A DNA stretch of 64,000 bases from Nocardia cyriacigeorgica (GTDB lineage Bacteria; Actinomycetota; Actinomycetes; Mycobacteriales; Mycobacteriaceae). Where the stretch lies: contig NZ_VBUT01000012.1 of NCBI RefSeq assembly GCF_005863245.1, forward strand, positions 62,001 through 126,000, given 5' to 3'. The notes below the pieces were generated by a model. That model was not told the DNA's origin. It saw nothing but the letters and a program-made list of their open reading frames with translations, and made no database searches. Below are positions 41,884-50,765 of the stretch, in pieces (within the stretch, counting starts at the first letter, position 1; every line of letters begins with the position of its first letter). A program made the position numbers and the translations under genes.

Positions 41884-43602
41884 ATGATGGCGGTCGTGGC
41901 CGACCGAACCGAGACACCCGATATGAAACCCCGTAGCCGCGACGTCACCGACGGCCTGGAGAAAACCGCCGCGCGCGGCATGCTGCGCGCGGTCGGCATG
42001 GACGACGAGGACTTCGCCAAACCGCAGATCGGCGTGGCCTCGTCGTGGAACGAGATCACCCCGTGCAACCTCTCCCTGGACCGGCTGGCCCAGGGCTGCA
42101 AGGACGGCGTGTTCGCCGCGGGCGGGTTCCCGATGCAGTTCGGCACCATCTCGGTGTCGGACGGCATCTCCATGGGACACGAGGGCATGCACTTCTCGCT
42201 GGTCTCGCGGGAGGTGATCGCCGACAGCGTCGAGACGGTCATGCAGGCCGAGCGCCTCGACGGGTCGGTGCTGCTCGCGGGCTGCGACAAGTCGCTGCCC
42301 GGCATGATGATGGCGGCGGCCCGGCTGAACCTGGCCAGCGTCTTCCTCTACGCGGGCTCGATCCTGCCCGGTATCGCGAAACTGTCCGACGGCAGCGAAC
42401 GCGAGGTGACGATCATCGACGCGTTCGAGGCCGTCGGCGCGTGTTCGCGCGGGTTGATGAGCCGCGAGGACGTCGACGCCATCGAGCGCGCGATCTGCCC
42501 CGGCGAGGGGGCCTGCGGCGGCATGTACACCGCGAACACGATGGCCAGCGCCGCCGAAGCGCTCGGCATGTCGCTGCCGGGCAGTGCGGCTCCGCCCGCG
42601 ACCGACCGCCGCCGCGACGGTTACGCCCGCCGCAGCGGTCAGGCCGTGGTCGAGTTGATCCGGCGCGGCATCACCACCTCCGACATCCTCACCAAGGAAG
42701 CCTTCGAGAACGCGATCGCCGTCGTCATGGCCTTCGGCGGCTCGACCAACGCGGTGCTGCACCTGCTGGCTATCGCACACGAAGCGAATGTCGATCTGAC
42801 GCTGGACGATTTCGCCAGGGTGGGCCGGCGGGTGCCGCATCTGGCCGACGTCAAACCGTTCGGCAGGCATGTGATGACCGATGTGGACCGCATCGGTGGC
42901 GTGCCGGTGATGATGAAGGCCCTGCTCGATGCCGGTCTGCTGCACGGTGACTGCCTGACCGTCACCGGCCGCACCGTGGCCGAGAACCTGGCCGCGATCG
43001 CCCCGCCCGACCCGGACGGCAAGGTGGTGCGGGCGCTGGCCGAGCCGATCCATCCGACCGGCGGGATCACCATCCTGCACGGTTCGCTGGCTCCCGGCGG
43101 GGCGGTGGTCAAGTCGGCGGGGTTCGATTCCGATGTCTTTCTCGGCACCGCGCGGGTCTTCGACCGGGAGCGGGCCGCGATGGACGCGCTCGAAGACGGC
43201 ACCATCACCGCAGGCGATGTGGTCGTCATCCGGTACGAAGGGCCGAAGGGCGGGCCGGGCATGCGGGAGATGCTGGCGATCACCGCCGCGATCAAGGGCG
43301 CCGGGCTGGGCAAGGACGTCCTGCTGCTGACCGATGGTCGCTTCTCCGGCGGCACCACCGGGCTCTGCGTCGGTCACGTGGCGCCGGAGGCCGTCGACGG
43401 CGGGCCGATCGCGTTCGTCCGCGATGGTGACGAGATCCGTCTCGACGTCGCCGCGGGCACCCTCGACCTGCTGGTCGACGACGAGGAACTGGCCCGCAGG
43501 CGCGAGGGCTGGGCGCCGCTGCCGCCGCGCTACACCCGCGGCGTGCTGGCGAAGTATTCGAAGCTGGTGGGTTCGGCGTCGTTCGGCGCGGTCTGCGACT
43601 GA
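41884..43602 (+). CDS. ilvD: Dihydroxy-acid dehydratase IlvD
   Basis: A 572-residue enzyme converting 2,3-dihydroxy-isovalerate (and the methylvalerate analogue) to the 2-keto acid in valine, isoleucine and pantothenate synthesis. The cluster ligands are visible: Cys61 (EITPCN), Cys134 (GCDKSLPG) and Cys211 (GACGGMYTANTM), as in [2Fe-2S] actinobacterial IlvD. GGSTNAVLHLLAIA and the C-terminal LLTDGRFSGGTTG are the other family blocks. ATG 41884 is chosen as the first with GGAG about ten bases upstream; the mature start could also be 41923. No other ilv gene is nearby. A strong hairpin follows the stop. Confidence 0.95.
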   Translation: MMAVVADRTETPDMKPRSRDVTDGLEKTAARGMLRAVGMDDEDFAKPQIGVASSWNEITPCNLSLDRLAQGCKDGVFAAGGFPMQFGTISVSDGISMGHEGMHFSLVSREVIADSVETVMQAERLDGSVLLAGCDKSLPGMMMAAARLNLASVFLYAGSILPGIAKLSDGSEREVTIIDAFEAVGACSRGLMSREDVDAIERAICPGEGACGGMYTANTMASAAEALGMSLPGSAAPPATDRRRDGYARRSGQAVVELIRRGITTSDILTKEAFENAIAVVMAFGGSTNAVLHLLAIAHEANVDLTLDDFARVGRRVPHLADVKPFGRHVMTDVDRIGGVPVMMKALLDAGLLHGDCLTVTGRTVAENLAAIAPPDPDGKVVRALAEPIHPTGGITILHGSLAPGGAVVKSAGFDSDVFLGTARVFDRERAAMDALEDGTITAGDVVVIRYEGPKGGPGMREMLAITAAIKGAGLGKDVLLLTDGRFSGGTTGLCVGHVAPEAVDGGPIAFVRDGDEIRLDVAAGTLDLLVDDEELARRREGWAPLPPRYTRGVLAKYSKLVGSASFGAVCD

Positions 43603-43668
43603 GGCCCGCCGATATCCGGCGCACGCCGTGATCGACGTTCGGCGCGCTCTACGCCCGACCTGGCATCG

Positions 43669-43705
43669 AGCGCGTGCGGCACGCCCACAAGGCTCCGCAC
43701 GCGCT
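43669..43705. terminator. 11-bp perfect hairpin between ilvD and the opposing glyoxalase pseudogene
   Basis: AGCGCGTGCGG (43669-43679) and CCGCACGCGCT (43695-43705) pair perfectly around a 15-base loop. It stands between two stops facing each other (43602 and 43714), so it can end transcription from both sides. No T-run. Confidence 0.75.
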
Positions 43706-43713
43706 GCCGGCGC

Positions 43714-44517
43714 TCAGGCCGGGCGCCCGGTCGGCGGCGCACCGACGGTCGTCGTCGGATCGATGACGGCGAACGTCTCACCCTGCGGCGCGCGCACCAC
43801 GCCCTGACGGCCGAACGGACTGTCGCCGGGACCGCTCATCACCCGCGCGCCGAGTTCGGTGGCGCGGGTGAGCGCGGTGTCGGTGTCGTCGACCTGGAAC
43901 CAGGTCAGCCAGTACGCGGCGTCGCCGGAGGTGATGTCGTTGATGCCGCCGAGCGGATGGTCGTTTCCGGCGTAGCCGAAGGTCGAGTAGGTGAAGTTCT
44001 CGCCGTCGCCGATCTCGGTGTACTTCCAGCCGAAGACCTCGGCATAGAACTCCTGGGCCCGCCGGTAATCGCCGGTGTGCAGTTCGTTCCAGCAGTAGGC
44101 GCCGTGCTCGTTGTATATCCCGGCTCCGCGATGCGCCTTGGCCTGCCAGCCGCCGAACACGCCGCCGGTCGGGTCGGCCGCGATGAACATCCGGCCGACG
44201 TCGAGCACATCGAACGGCGGCAGCATCACCGTCCCGCCCGCCGCGCCGACCCGGGCGGCGACGGCGTCGGCGTCATCGGCGGCGATATAGGTCGTCCACG
44301 TCGACGGCATCGGCATACCGGCGGGCTTGGGCCCGATTCCGGCCGCCGGTCACCCGTTGCGCAGCGCGATCAGGTAGCCGCCCGCCTGCTGTGGGCTGTC
44401 GGCGATCTCCCAGCCGAACAGGTCGGCGTAGAACGTGCGAGCGCGAGCCACATCGTCGACCTGGCAGTCCACCCAGCAGGGTGTGCCTTCCGGCCAGGCC
44501 TTGTCGCGGGTTGGCAT
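43714..44517 (-). pseudogene. Two-domain glyoxalase/VOC protein (CFP30B-like) broken by an in-frame stop
   Basis: On the minus strand, ATG 44517 with GGGAGG upstream opens a frame that would give about 267 residues made of two VOC domains, like the mycobacterial CFP30B antigen (261 residues). Domain 1 begins with CWVDCQVDDVARARTFYADL; domain 2 begins at about residue 135 (CWNELHTGDYRRAQEFYAEV). Codon 56 is TGA (44352-44350), between ALRNG and PAAGIGPKPAG, where both sides align with a single uninterrupted domain. A CGA or GGA to TGA change would explain it. The 200-codon remainder beginning at 44316 lacks the first strands of domain 1. Either a real nonsense mutation or a sequencing error. 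Confidence 0.85.
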
Positions 44518-44784
44518 CAGCAGTACCTCCCTGGCATTCGAGTCGGAAGACCGACCGCCTGAACCCGGTCGGCGTCCGCTCAGTCAAGCACTCGGTAGCG
44601 ACCGGCGACAGGGTCGCGGCAGATGTTCACCCGATCCGGGCGAACCATCCGAGCGCCGGTCGCCCGCACCGCTCGCGGCGGCAGTGATCGAGCACAGACT
44701 TCGCCCGAGTGGTCGACAAGATCGTCCGCTGCGCGAGAGGATCGTGACGCCCGTCCGATGGTGCGCGGGCCGAGGAGGTGGGAG

Positions 44785-46155
44785 ATGGCGGCCGGTCGCG
44801 TGCCGAAGAGCCGTTTCGCGCGGGGAAGCAGGCTCGGACGGCTGGCGGCGGGGCAGGCGGTGCGCGGGGTCGGCACCCGGTTGTCGATGGTCGGACGCAC
44901 CGAGCAGGCCAGGCAGGTGCTCGCCGAACGCTCGGCCTTGCAGACCGCGCAGCAGATCGTCACCGTGCTCGGCGGGATGAAGGGCGCGGCGATGAAGCTG
45001 GGCCAGATGCTGTCGGTGCTCGATATCGACATGGTCCCGGAATCGCACCGGGAACTGTTCCGGGTCAAGCTCGCCGAACTGCGCGACCAGGCGCCCGCGG
45101 TGTCGTTCGCCCAGATGCGCACGGTCATCGAGGACGATCTCGGCCCGCTGTCGAGGGCGTTCGCCGATTTCGACGAGACGCCGATGGCCGCCGCCTCCAT
45201 CGGCCAGGTGTATCGGGCCCGGCTGCACGACGGCCGCGCGGTGGCGGTCAAGGTCCAATATCCGGGCGTGGACGAGGCCATCGCCGCTGATATGCGCAAC
45301 CTGGAGTTCTTCAGCAGGCTGTGGAAATCCATCCTGCCCAGTGCCGCCGACGCCGCGGTGCTCGAGGAGATCACCCGCAATCTGGAACGCGAACTGGACT
45401 ATCCGCGCGAAGCCCGCACCCAGCATCGGGTGGCCGAGCGCTATCGCGATCATCCGTTCATCGTGGTGCCCGACAGCGTCGAAGAGCTGTGCGGGCGTCG
45501 CGTGCTGGTGACCGAACTGGTGGAAGGCAAGCAGTTCCAGCAGATCCGGGAGCTGCCCGAGGCCGACCGCGATCGGATCGGCGAGCTCATCTACCGCTTC
45601 TACGTCAGCTCGCTGTTCGTCGACTACGAATTCTGCGGCGATCCGCATCCCGGCAATATCCTGCTCGCCGACGACGGCCGGGTCGGTTTCGTCGATTTCG
45701 GGCTCTACAACCGGATGGACCCGGTGGACGCCGACTTCGAACGCGACTGCCTGCGATTCGCCGGCGAACACCGGGCCGAGCAGCTCTACGACGCCTGGGT
45801 CGGGCGCGACATCATCGACCCGGCCGCCGGGGTGAGTCCACAGGAATGCCTGGAATACGTGTGGGCGGCGGCGGGCTGGCATCTGCTCGACGAGCAGATC
45901 ACCATCACCCCCGAGTTGGCGACCGGCGCCGTTGTGCTCGCCGTCGACCCGCGGGCCTCGGAGTTCCGCGGTATGCGTCATCAGCTGCTGCCGCCCGAGC
46001 ACGTGTTCTCCCGCCGCGCCGACCTGTTCACCTATGCCGCGCTCGGCCAGCTCGGCTCGACCAACAATTGGCATCGCATCGCGCGCGAGTGGCTCTACGG
46101 CGAACCTCCCGTCACCGAGATCGGAGTTGCCACGCAGCGCTGGCGCACTCGCTAA
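44785..46155 (+). CDS. ABC1/UbiB-family atypical kinase
   Basis: A 456-residue protein starting at ATG 44785 with GAGGAGG about seven bases upstream. It carries the ABC1 landmarks: KxGQ motif (AMKLGQMLS, about residues 71-79), Ala-rich loop (AAASIGQVYRA), the invariant Lys (VAVKVQYPG), FCGDPHPGNIL as catalytic loop and FVDFGLYN as metal-binding DFG. This group (AarF, Coq8, UbiB) acts as ATPases in quinone or lipid metabolism; the actinobacterial function is not settled. No membrane helix is evident. Three bases after the stop comes the palindrome of the TetR gene. Confidence 0.92.
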   Translation: MAAGRVPKSRFARGSRLGRLAAGQAVRGVGTRLSMVGRTEQARQVLAERSALQTAQQIVTVLGGMKGAAMKLGQMLSVLDIDMVPESHRELFRVKLAELRDQAPAVSFAQMRTVIEDDLGPLSRAFADFDETPMAAASIGQVYRARLHDGRAVAVKVQYPGVDEAIAADMRNLEFFSRLWKSILPSAADAAVLEEITRNLERELDYPREARTQHRVAERYRDHPFIVVPDSVEELCGRRVLVTELVEGKQFQQIRELPEADRDRIGELIYRFYVSSLFVDYEFCGDPHPGNILLADDGRVGFVDFGLYNRMDPVDADFERDCLRFAGEHRAEQLYDAWVGRDIIDPAAGVSPQECLEYVWAAAGWHLLDEQITITPELATGAVVLAVDPRASEFRGMRHQLLPPEHVFSRRADLFTYAALGQLGSTNNWHRIAREWLYGEPPVTEIGVATQRWRTR

Positions 46156-46157
46156 GG

Positions 46158-46171
46158 TGAGTGCTCACTCA
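46158..46171. promoter_or_regulatory. TGAGTG-CT-CACTCA palindrome before the TetR gene
   Basis: TGAGTG-CT-CACTCA is a perfect 14-base dyad 28 bases upstream of the TetR start and 2 bases after the preceding stop. It has the look of a classical TetR-family operator and probably mediates autorepression. Confidence 0.75.
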
Positions 46172-46199
46172 TTTTCAGCGAGAACGGCAGGGGAGCGCC

Positions 46200-46898
46200 A
46201 TGCCCTCGAAGACAGTCGGTCAGCGTCGACGTCCCAGCCAGGAGCGCGCGAAGGCGACCAGGGAGCACATTCTCGATACCGCGGCCCGGTTGTTCGGTGA
46301 GCGCGGCATCGCCAATACCTCGACCAATCGGATCGCCACCGAAGCCGGACTGAGCATCGGCACGGTCTACCGCTACTTCTCCGATCGCACCGTCATCGTG
46401 GAGGAACTGCTCGGCCGGCTGCTCGAAGACATCGAAAGACGCTTCACCCAGCAGGTTTTCGATCTGTCGGAGAACTCGGTCGAGGACCTGACCATCAATG
46501 TGCTCGAGGTGATCACCGAGGAACTGGTGGCCAATGCCGCACTGGTGCGCGCGCTCGTCGCCGGAGTTCAGTTCTACAACAGTGGAATTCCGGAGTTCGA
46601 ACCACGGCTGCGGCTGCTGGTGAAGGTGCTGCTGATCCAAGTGCTCGGTCCCGGTGACGATCACGAATACGACGTGATGACGTTCGTGGTGCTCAATACC
46701 GGTTTCGCCGCCGTACTGCGCGCCTCGGCCCTCGAGGTCGGGATCGAGGAACGGCAGGAGGCCATCGCGATGACCGCGCGCATGCTCGGCGCCTGGTTCG
46801 AGGCCGAAGCCGCAGCTCGCGGCCTGCGCGAGACCCGCTTCACCGGGCTGGGCGGACGGAACGGGAAGCAGCCGTCCCGTGTGGGCCGCAAAAAGTGA
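46200..46898 (+). CDS. TetR-family transcriptional regulator
   Basis: A 232-residue TetR protein. ATG 46200 with GGGGAG upstream is preferred to the start at 46161, which would lie within the operator. The helix-turn-helix sits at about residues 22-68 (RIATEAGLSIGTVYRYFSDR). The C-terminal ligand domain of about 160 residues ends in a basic tail. Its palindromic site is just ahead. The adjacent ABC1 kinase gene ends upstream and is not separated by a clear terminator, so partial read-through is possible. Confidence 0.9.
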   Translation: MPSKTVGQRRRPSQERAKATREHILDTAARLFGERGIANTSTNRIATEAGLSIGTVYRYFSDRTVIVEELLGRLLEDIERRFTQQVFDLSENSVEDLTINVLEVITEELVANAALVRALVAGVQFYNSGIPEFEPRLRLLVKVLLIQVLGPGDDHEYDVMTFVVLNTGFAAVLRASALEVGIEERQEAIAMTARMLGAWFEAEAAARGLRETRFTGLGGRNGKQPSRVGRKK

Positions 46899-47073
46899 GC
46901 GGTTCCCCAGGTATAGCTCCGCTGGATCGACGTGTTTGCGCGGTGTTTCCGCCATAATGCCTGGTAGATGTGGTGGCGCGGGGTGGTGGAAAACTCGAAC
47001 AAAGAGGAGTGGAAGGTGAGCGCGCGCTCGCATTAGTGTTCGTTGCGTAGTACAGGTGACGAGGAGGTCACAC

Positions 47074-48345
47074 GTGACGATCGAGAACGCGATTCGCCCC
47101 GGATGCCAGACCCCTGGACGGTCCATCTCACCGCCCGTTCGTGATGTCCGCCGGTTGTCGCGCCGGCTGGTCGACCACCTGGCCGCCTCGGTGCCGCCGT
47201 TCAGCACCCTCGGGGCCGAGGTGATGGCCGGAGACGTGGCGGCCCTGGTCCGGGTCTGCGTGGAGTGGTCCATCCAGCGGATGAACGGCGAAGACGAACC
47301 CGTGCCCACCGAACGCATCAATGCCGCTGCGGCCAAGTGGGCCAAGGACGGTGTCCCCATCGACACCGTGTTGCACGCCGTGCACGCCGGATTCAAAGCG
47401 GGCCTGGACCTGTTGTTCGCGCGCAGCGAGCCGGACGGAAGCGGTCACAAGCCGAACAGCAGCGACAACATCGTCGACGGCACCACGGCCGCACTGGAAT
47501 TGCTGAACCTCATCACCTCGACGGTGAGCAAGGCCTACGTGCGCGAACATCGCGCCGGCGTCGCCGAACACCACACCGCGGTGCATACGCTGACCTCGGC
47601 CCTGCTCGGCGGTCATGCCACCTCGAAGATGGCGCGCGAGTGCGGTATTCAGATCGCGGCCGAATACTACGTGCTCGCGGTGTCGCTGCCCGCACATCCG
47701 GATGAGAGCCATCCGCGGCTGGACCCGCACGTCGTCGCGCGACGCAAGCTGCGCCGGGTGCAGGCCGCGCTGGCCGATCAGTTCGGCGATACCGCGCTGT
47801 CGCTGCTGTCGGTGGACGGCGGAACCATCCTGGTGCCAGCCACCGCATGCGCCGAATCCGACCTCGACGAGATGGTGCGCAAGCTCTCCGAGGCGGCGCT
47901 GGTGCCGATCCGCGCCACCGTCCTCACCGCCGCCGCCGATGAAGTCGCCGCGGCTGCCGACCGCGCCTGCGACCTGCTCGACACCGTGCATCAGCTCGGG
48001 CGCGGCCCCGGCCTGTACCGGTTCGCCGAGCTGGCGCTGCACTATCAGCTCACCCGCCCCGGCATCGGCCGCGACATCCTGCACGCCCGGCTGGCGCCGC
48101 TCGACGATCACCCCGAGCTGATGGAGACCCTGCGGGTGTTCTTCGCGATGGACCTCAACCGGCAGCGCACCGCCCGCATCCTGCATGTGCACCCCAATAC
48201 CGTGGACTACCGGCTGCGCCGCATCGGTCAGCTCACCGGCCTGGATCTGTCGCCCACCGAAGGCCTCTGGTACCTGCGCTCGGCCCTGATCGCCCGCGTC
48301 AACGGGCCACGGGACTCCGAGGTCGACGCTCGCCAGCCGGCCTGA
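47074..48345 (+). CDS. PucR-family transcriptional regulator
   Basis: A 423-residue regulator starting with GTG 47074, which has GAGGAGG six bases upstream. Residues about 25-160 form an alpha-helical N-terminal domain of the RsbRD-like sort (VRVCVEWSIQRMNGE). Residues about 165-315 contain the mixed GGDEF-like fold often found in PucR proteins. The C-terminal helix-turn-helix (RVFFAMDLNRQRTARILHVH, NTVDYRLRRIGQLTGLDL) is the PucR/CdaR signature (HTH_30). The controlled genes are not obvious; the next gene is a secretory lipase 343 bases on. Confidence 0.88.
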   Translation: MTIENAIRPGCQTPGRSISPPVRDVRRLSRRLVDHLAASVPPFSTLGAEVMAGDVAALVRVCVEWSIQRMNGEDEPVPTERINAAAAKWAKDGVPIDTVLHAVHAGFKAGLDLLFARSEPDGSGHKPNSSDNIVDGTTAALELLNLITSTVSKAYVREHRAGVAEHHTAVHTLTSALLGGHATSKMARECGIQIAAEYYVLAVSLPAHPDESHPRLDPHVVARRKLRRVQAALADQFGDTALSLLSVDGGTILVPATACAESDLDEMVRKLSEAALVPIRATVLTAAADEVAAAADRACDLLDTVHQLGRGPGLYRFAELALHYQLTRPGIGRDILHARLAPLDDHPELMETLRVFFAMDLNRQRTARILHVHPNTVDYRLRRIGQLTGLDLSPTEGLWYLRSALIARVNGPRDSEVDARQPA

Positions 48346-48688
48346 ACTCCGGTCAGGGCCGACCTGCCGCTCGGCCCCGCCTTCGGAAATCACGGCACCG
48401 GGCCGTGCCGACGGGTCGATCCGGTGGATCGGCGCCCGCGCCCGGCTGGGTGAGCCGTTCCGTAATTCCGTTGCGGGCCGGTTGTGTTCGCGCCGTGCGG
48501 AGGTGAGTCCGTTCCTCGGTGGTGGATCGGGGCCTTCGCCGTGCTGCGATCATTTCGGCGCCGGTGGTACCTACCGGCAGGCCACGGGTCTATCCTCGGT
48601 ATCCGATCCTCGAGCTGTATCCATTCTCGATGCTGTATCCGCTTTCTCGATGTCCTGGGCTTTTCCCAATCGTCGGAAGGATCGAATC
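48346..48688. promoter_or_regulatory. Interval upstream of the secretory lipase
   Basis: No gene is supported. It begins with a 6-bp-stem hairpin that could end the pucR transcript (CACGGC 48391-48396 with GCCGTG 48402-48407) and ends with an imperfect tandem repeat (described separately) in the lipase leader. Short frames on the plus strand run into the lipase but have no protein character. Confidence 0.4.
48614..48651 (+). repeat. Imperfect tandem repeat in the lipase leader
   Basis: GCTGTATCCATTCTCGAT (48614-48631) is followed at once by GCTGTATCCGCTTTCTCGAT (48632-48651), an 18/20-base tandem duplication. It lies 38 bases upstream of the lipase GTG, inside its likely promoter or leader. 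A duplicated regulator site or a slippage product. Confidence 0.6.
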
Positions 48689-49990
48689 GTGAGGAGCCGA
48701 GCACGTAGCTTCACCGCGGCGGTGGCGTGTGCCCTCGCTGTCGGGGCCGGTGCGATCAGCGCCCCGCAGGCTTGGACCCAGCCGGTCACGGAGGTCGCCG
48801 GCGCCGCTTTCTATGTACCGCCCGCCCCGCTACCCGGTGGCCCCGGCACCATCGTGCGCGCCGAGCCGTCCCACCTGGCGCTGTCGATGGGAGCGATGCC
48901 GGCGTCGGCGACCCGGGTGATGTACACCAGCAGCGACACCCATGGCGCTCCGGCCGCCGCCACGGGCACGTTCCTGATGCCCGCGATGCCGTGGACCGGA
49001 CCCGGACCGCGTCCGTTGGTCGCCTACGCGGGCGGAACGAAGGGCCAGGGCGATCAGTGCGCGCCCTCGAGACTGCTCGCCCAGTTCATCCATTTCGAGC
49101 CGCCGGTCAACCTGATCTTCGAATACGACGTGGTCGCGTTGTACTCGCTGCTGTCGCGTGGCATGGCGGTGGTGATGACCGACTATCAGGGCCTCGGCAC
49201 ACCGGCCGTGCACGGATTCCTCAACCGTAAAGAGCAGGCGCATGCCGTGCTCGATTCCGCCCGCGCGGCGCTGCGGCTGCCCGGCACCGGCCTGGCCCCG
49301 GATTCGCCGGTGATCCTCTACGGCTACTCCCAGGGCGGCATGGCGTCTGCCGGTGCGGCCGAACTTCATCCGAGCTACGCCCCGGATCTCAATGTGCGCG
49401 GCGCCTACGTCGGCGGGCCGGTCGTCGATGACCAGTACTTCGTCGGCTACAACGACGGCCGCGCCGCCGCCGCGCCCACGCACGCCTGGATCCTCAACGG
49501 CATGGCCGCCTCCTATCCGGAGGTGCGCCCGGTGCTCGACGCCGAACTCAACGACACCGGCAAGGCGATCCTGCGGGATTCGGAAAGCAAATGCGCCATG
49601 CCCGTCGGGATGGCGCAGAACCATCCGCACACCGCGCAGTGGACCACCAGCGGCCAGCCGCTGACCGCGGTGATCGACCGGAATCCGGTGCTGCGGGCGG
49701 TCTTCGCCGAACAGCGCGTCGGCTCGCTCACCCCGTCGGCTCCGGTGCTCATCGCCTCGGCGAAAAATGATGAGGGCGCGCCGTTCCCGCCGATCCATGC
49801 CACCGCGGCCGACTGGTGCGGCGGCGGTGCGACGGTGCACTTGGAGGCGAACTCCTCGATTCCGCCGATGACCGGTCTGGCCGGCACCCACGTGCTGGCG
49901 TTCTTCCCGGCGCTGGACGCCTCCCAGCAGTGGATCACCGACCGGCTCGCGGGCCGGCCCGCACCGTCGAACTGCGCTGCCCTGCCCTGA
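48689..49990 (+). CDS. Secretory lipase (LIP family, alpha/beta-hydrolase)
   Basis: A 433-residue secreted protein. GTG 48689 with GGAAGG eight bases upstream gives a signal peptide (SFTAAVACALAVGAGAISAPQA, cut after about residue 28). The mature part is of the secretory-lipase family PF03583: nucleophile Ser214 in GYSQGG, a DYQGLG segment near 168, and candidate acid and His in SAKNDEGAPFPP and GTHVLAFF at the C-terminal side. Two Cys pairs may form disulfides. It hydrolyses ester lipids outside the cell and would supply fatty acids to an Mce-type importer, which is inference from context. Confidence 0.9.
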   Translation: MRSRARSFTAAVACALAVGAGAISAPQAWTQPVTEVAGAAFYVPPAPLPGGPGTIVRAEPSHLALSMGAMPASATRVMYTSSDTHGAPAAATGTFLMPAMPWTGPGPRPLVAYAGGTKGQGDQCAPSRLLAQFIHFEPPVNLIFEYDVVALYSLLSRGMAVVMTDYQGLGTPAVHGFLNRKEQAHAVLDSARAALRLPGTGLAPDSPVILYGYSQGGMASAGAAELHPSYAPDLNVRGAYVGGPVVDDQYFVGYNDGRAAAAPTHAWILNGMAASYPEVRPVLDAELNDTGKAILRDSESKCAMPVGMAQNHPHTAQWTTSGQPLTAVIDRNPVLRAVFAEQRVGSLTPSAPVLIASAKNDEGAPFPPIHATAADWCGGGATVHLEANSSIPPMTGLAGTHVLAFFPALDASQQWITDRLAGRPAPSNCAALP

Positions 49991-50000
49991 CCGTGCGCCC

Positions 50001-50765
50001 ATGAGTTACCGGCTTCGGCGCGGGTCGGCTCCGACCCGCGCCGAAGCCATCGCCGTCTACCCCGAGGATCAACCGAAGGAGCCTGCGATCAGCCAGAACC
50101 GGAAATCCGGACACCGTGAACGGTCGGCGGTGGCGCGGCCGCATATCGTCGTCGACCGGGTCGAGATCGTCACCGTGCACGGGACGCTGGCACTGCGCTT
50201 CTCCGACACCGCGGGCCGGCCGTTCTCGGTCGTCTTCCCAGCCGAATTCGCCGCCAATGCCCTCGGCCCCCTGCGCTCGGCGATCCTCGACGCCGAGGAA
50301 GCCTATTGGACGCTGGTGCCCTCGCTGGTGCGTTCCTTCGGCACCAAGGAGCCGGACGTCGTGGCCGAACGCATGGCGGCCTGGCATCGTGAGCAGGGCT
50401 GGGATCGCGTCATCGAGTTCGCGACCGCCGAGGACCCCGCCTCGGTCACGCTGCTGACCCACGCCGGGCACGTCGGCATCTGCGCCGACCCGCCGTACAG
50501 CGGCGAGTCGCTGCTGGCCATCTTCGACCCGCTGCAATTGCGCCGCATCGAACCCGGCCTCGTCTCGGCCCTCGGCCAGGCGCTGCGTGAGCAGGGCACT
50601 CGGCATTGGAGCCAGCGCGTGCGTGCCGCCCGTCAGTACATCGACGGCCGCCAGTGGATCATCCCCGGCGATTACTGCGATCCCGCCCCCGAAGCCGCCG
50701 CCGCCCATATGCGGGAACGCTACGTCGAGTACCTGCGCCGTTCGCCGGTCAATCCCGGGCTGTGA
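50001..50765 (+). CDS. Unrecognised 254-residue protein
   Basis: I do not recognise this protein. It is soluble, with no signal peptide. A basic, Arg-rich start is followed by a mixed alpha/beta central region (VDRVEIVTVHGTLALRFSD) and a helical C-terminal part ending YVEYLRRSPVNPGL. There are several acidic and Trp residues but no catalytic motif. The start at 50001 lies 11 bases after the lipase stop without an obvious ribosome site; a later start near residue 30 is possible. The last 17 bases overlap the 3' end of the opposing TetR gene. Confidence 0.6.
   Translation: MSYRLRRGSAPTRAEAIAVYPEDQPKEPAISQNRKSGHRERSAVARPHIVVDRVEIVTVHGTLALRFSDTAGRPFSVVFPAEFAANALGPLRSAILDAEEAYWTLVPSLVRSFGTKEPDVVAERMAAWHREQGWDRVIEFATAEDPASVTLLTHAGHVGICADPPYSGESLLAIFDPLQLRRIEPGLVSALGQALREQGTRHWSQRVRAARQYIDGRQWIIPGDYCDPAPEAAAAHMRERYVEYLRRSPVNPGL

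Noticed and set aside
44273..44587. Minus-strand frame reading through the glyoxalase start in another frame
   Set aside because: It is out of frame with the VOC sequence; the true first domain is in the frame with the TGA at 44352.
44584..46074. Minus-strand frame opposite the ABC1 kinase
   Set aside because: The kinase motifs are intact on the plus strand, with a good ribosome site; the opposite frame is a shadow.
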